The position numbers and the translations under genes were made by a program. 29,015 nt of DNA. Source: a virus. The stretch is taken from IMG/VR virus record IMGVR_UViG_3300027851_000099, positions 1-29,015 of that record. One strand, given 5' to 3'. The notes beneath the pieces are model-generated. The model did no database searches, was not told where the DNA came from, and saw only the letters and a program-made list of their open reading frames with translations. Shown one piece after another: positions 27,200 to 29,015 of the stretch; positions within the stretch are counted from its first letter, which is position 1, and the number at the start of each line of letters is the position of its first letter.

Positions 27200-27820
27200 A
27201 TGACCAACTTCGCTGAAATGGGTAAGGAAGCTCTTCGGACCGAAATGCGTGCCGCTGGCCTGTCCTACGCCAAGCTGAACAACGACGGGATGCGCGCCGC
27301 GCTGGAAGCGCACCGGTTCGCACAGCCCGCAGTGATGCGGAGCGTCGACGATGAGCGTGCTGCCTACGTTGAAATGGCGAAGAAGATGGACACCGCGCTC
27401 CTGGGCATCGACGGTGTTGAAGGTCACTGCCCGTGCTGCGGTATCGATCTGTCCAACGGCGTCTGGACGCAAGACGACGCCAACACCCCGGAGCAGGCCA
27501 AGGGTTGGGTCCGCTCCATCGCATGCCTCGGTTGTGGTGGGGAATGGGGTCCCCCGGCCCGCAAGTCGGGCGTCGACCGTCACTCGGGCACTGGTCTGAA
27601 GATCGAGCAGAACCGGGAAGAGCGCAACGGCGTCAAGCGCCCCTCGGCTGGCGGTAAGTGTCGGCAGGTGTGGGACGCCCTGGATGCGAACCGCGCCTCG
27701 ACCAAGACCCTGCCCACTGTGGCAACCGCCAAGCAGATCGCTACCGAGCAGGGTTGGAACGTTTCCAACGCCGCAATCGAGTTCTACCAGTGGCGCAAGT
27801 TCAACGGGCTGGGGAAGTGA
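27200..27820 (+). CDS. Zinc-binding protein behind the rightward promoter module (206 aa)
   Basis: Residues ~6-40 form a helix-extended loop-helix (KEALRTEMRAAGLSYAKLNNDGMRAALEAH), like a small SAP/HeH DNA-binding fold. A zinc ribbon follows (CPCC at 77-80, CLGC at 109-112). The C-terminal ~45 residues (GKCRQVWDALD onward to SNAAIEFYQWRKFNGL) resemble a DNA-binding helix-turn-helix module I associate with other phage and plasmid proteins. The start ATG is 45 bases after the -10 box, with GGAG 11 bases upstream. It is probably a DNA-binding regulator expressed early, but no experimental function is known to me. Confidence 0.68.
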   Translation: MTNFAEMGKEALRTEMRAAGLSYAKLNNDGMRAALEAHRFAQPAVMRSVDDERAAYVEMAKKMDTALLGIDGVEGHCPCCGIDLSNGVWTQDDANTPEQAKGWVRSIACLGCGGEWGPPARKSGVDRHSGTGLKIEQNREERNGVKRPSAGGKCRQVWDALDANRASTKTLPTVATAKQIATEQGWNVSNAAIEFYQWRKFNGLGK

Positions 27821-27821
27821 G

Positions 27822-28085
27822 ATGGGTCGGCACTACGCTTACGTCGCGCCGGAGCGGTTGTACCCCGCTCCGGTCGTAATCCCAACGGACCGGCCTGCAT
27901 GGTTCGGCGGGAACGACAACCGACCCCGCTGTGCTTGCTGCGGTAAGGTCGCCTTTCACTCCCTCGAAACCGCTACCGAAGCGGCTCAGCGTATCACTGA
28001 GCGAGGGACTCCGATGTTCGCTTACCAAGGGCCCGCCTGCGGTAACTTCCATGTGTCGAGGGATCGCCATGCACATCGCGGTTGA
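27822..28085 (+). CDS. Small zinc-finger protein (87 aa)
   Basis: ATG at 27822 follows the previous stop by one base. The sequence has a CxxC (CACCGK, residue ~37) and a later C-x-N-F-H (ACGNFHVSR, near residue 75), the arrangement of small phage zinc fingers that recur as K-x-x-F-x-x-x-x-x-A ... C-x-x-x-H. It ends in a basic stretch. Its stop lies 17 bases inside the following gene. Confidence 0.6.
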   Translation: MGRHYAYVAPERLYPAPVVIPTDRPAWFGGNDNRPRCACCGKVAFHSLETATEAAQRITERGTPMFAYQGPACGNFHVSRDRHAHRG

Positions 28086-28809
28086 ACTTAACGAGCTCAA
28101 GCTCACCCACTATCACGCTGACACCCGCATCGTCGCGGGGCTCGCCTACCTGGAGAGCTTGCACCTCAAGGACGTGCTGTTCGACAACACCGCTTCGCCC
28201 ACCTTCCTGGGGCACCTGACGTCGACCATGCTGCGCCATCTCTACCGCAACACCTGCGGCAAGGACTTCCCCGAGGGGATGGGAGAGCTGGAGATGCGGG
28301 ACGTGCTAGCCACACTGTTCGACCGCATGACCCCGCCCAAGGTCGACCGGGACGAGCTCGAAGCGCAGATCGATCACGTGCTCTACGAGCTCGAGGCCGA
28401 CGCCAAGACGGGTAAACAATTCAAGTACGTTCACGGCTCGCTGGTGCCAAACGTGCTGGACGGGGGCCTGTTCCCCCTTACGACCCCGCCGGCCAGCGCA
28501 GCGGTGCTTGCAGAATCGGCACAGCTGGCACCACAGCGGCGAGAGGTACCCGCCGCGGCAACCATACCGGCCAGCGCACCCAAGCCCCAGCGCACGAGCG
28601 CAGCCGGCCCGCGCGTCCCGAGCGGTGGAGCAAGGCCGATCATATGGGCCCACGCGGACAAGGTGTGGGAGGAGGCCGGGAAGCCTACCCTTGTCTCTGA
28701 CGTGCTAGTGCTGCGCAAGCGCATGATGGTCGAGCTCGAAGAGCAAGGTATCAAGAAGAGCACGTCCAGCACCGCGCTGGGCGACTGGCAGAAAGCCCGA
28801 CTCGGATAA
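28069..28809 (+). CDS. Hypothetical protein (246 aa)
   Basis: ATG at 28069 has GAGGGA nearby; an in-frame ATG at 28051 is possible. Residues 1-130 are helical and acidic with no known motif, then a Pro/Ala-rich linker (residues ~145-190), and a C-terminal domain (IIWAHADKVWEEAGKP onward, residues ~197-246). The C-terminal part is helical and resembles a small DNA-binding or tether domain, but I cannot name it. Followed by a gap with twin palindromes. Confidence 0.65.
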   Translation: MHIAVELNELKLTHYHADTRIVAGLAYLESLHLKDVLFDNTASPTFLGHLTSTMLRHLYRNTCGKDFPEGMGELEMRDVLATLFDRMTPPKVDRDELEAQIDHVLYELEADAKTGKQFKYVHGSLVPNVLDGGLFPLTTPPASAAVLAESAQLAPQRREVPAAATIPASAPKPQRTSAAGPRVPSGGARPIIWAHADKVWEEAGKPTLVSDVLVLRKRMMVELEEQGIKKSTSSTALGDWQKARLG

Positions 28810-28813
28810 AATC

Positions 28814-28849
28814 ACATCGATGTGCAGAAAGTATCTTGCGCATCGATGT
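28814..28849. repeat. Twin CATCGATG palindromes, candidate operator
   Basis: ACATCGATGT (28814-28823) and GCATCGATGT (28840-28849) are 26 bases apart, roughly 2.5 helical turns. The right copy overlaps the -35 of a candidate promoter. The two also pair with each other as a 12-bp stem with one G-T, so they may act as RNA hairpin or as DNA binding sites. Confidence 0.5.
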
Positions 28850-28864
28850 TCGCCTTGTTAAGGT
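28836..28864 (+). promoter_or_regulatory. Candidate promoter for the last gene in the window
   Basis: TTGCGC (28836-28841) and TAAGGT (28859-28864) are 17 bases apart, with the next gene starting 45 bases later behind an AGGAGG site. The palindrome overlapping its -35 suggests repression. Confidence 0.42.
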
Positions 28865-28908
28865 CCCGACGACTACCCGCTGAAGTCCACATCAACTAGG
28901 AGGCCCTG

Positions 28909-29015
28909 ATGGCCAAGAACCAGAACCAGTCCACGAATACCGCTGACGCCGCTGCCGCCGGTGAAGCCCGCCGCAAGGCGGAGGCCGACAAGGCCGCGAT
29001 CGCCAAGGCCGCTGC
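28909..29015 (+). CDS. Partial Ala/Lys-rich protein at the window end
   Basis: ATG at 28909 has AGGAGG six bases upstream and runs off the window after 35 complete codons. The N-terminus is Asn/Gln-rich (MAKNQNQSTN) and then an Ala/Lys/Glu-rich helix. It may be a nucleoid- or structure-related protein, but the visible part is too short to say. Confidence 0.6.
   Translation, partial: MAKNQNQSTNTADAAAAGEARRKAEADKAAIAKAA

Overview
The window is a stretch of a tailed double-stranded DNA bacteriophage (or prophage) genome of moderately high GC. It is very tightly packed, with stop and start codons overlapping as ATGA or TGATG at most gene junctions. A head-assembly and DNA-packaging cassette and a replication/recombination cassette are both recognisable. 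An alphaproteobacterial host is my inference. It rests on the GC content, a GcrA-like helix-turn-helix in one regulator, and promoter-like elements with weak -10 boxes. No host gene, tRNA, integrase or lysis gene is visible, and the tail genes lie outside the window.

Layout: two divergent gene blocks leave a ~1 kb non-coding region (about 16561-17570). The leftward block (minus strand, 16494 down to 1) starts with about 30 small, mostly unknown genes. Among these are a MazG-like pyrophosphohydrolase, an orphan class II ribonucleotide reductase C-terminal tail, a GcrA-like/ribbon-helix-helix regulator, a WYL-like protein, a ~150-residue protein-kinase-like protein, two DnaJ-type zinc-finger proteins and several small membrane proteins. 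A NusG-like protein (6973-7539) lies directly before the late cassette. The cassette runs terminase small subunit, terminase large subunit, DUF4055-type portal, MuF-like minor head protein, a zinc-ribbon protein, scaffold, major capsid protein, and a partial gene at the window edge.

The rightward block (plus strand, 17571 to the end) holds small unknown genes, an AlpA/excisionase-like helix-turn-helix protein, an 800-residue primase-polymerase/helicase fusion, a Sak4-like RecA-fold ATPase, a DUF669-like single-stranded-DNA-binding protein, a Cas4-like PD-(D/E)XK nuclease with Fe-S cysteines, a RadD-like SF2 helicase, and zinc-finger proteins. Together these look like a self-contained replication and recombination module.

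Regulation: one promoter module occurs three times, twice leftward (about 16532-16560 and 15979-16007) and once rightward (27126-27154). It is TTGYAW, exactly 17 bases, TAGAAGGGTG, then a short 5' hairpin. The hairpin arms differ in sequence among copies but still pair. The central non-coding region contains a ~160 nt segment that folds into a 13-bp closing helix enclosing three hairpins, a candidate structured RNA. It also holds 10-bp tandem repeats, AT-rich direct repeats and a DnaA-box-like site, so a replication origin here is plausible but not shown.
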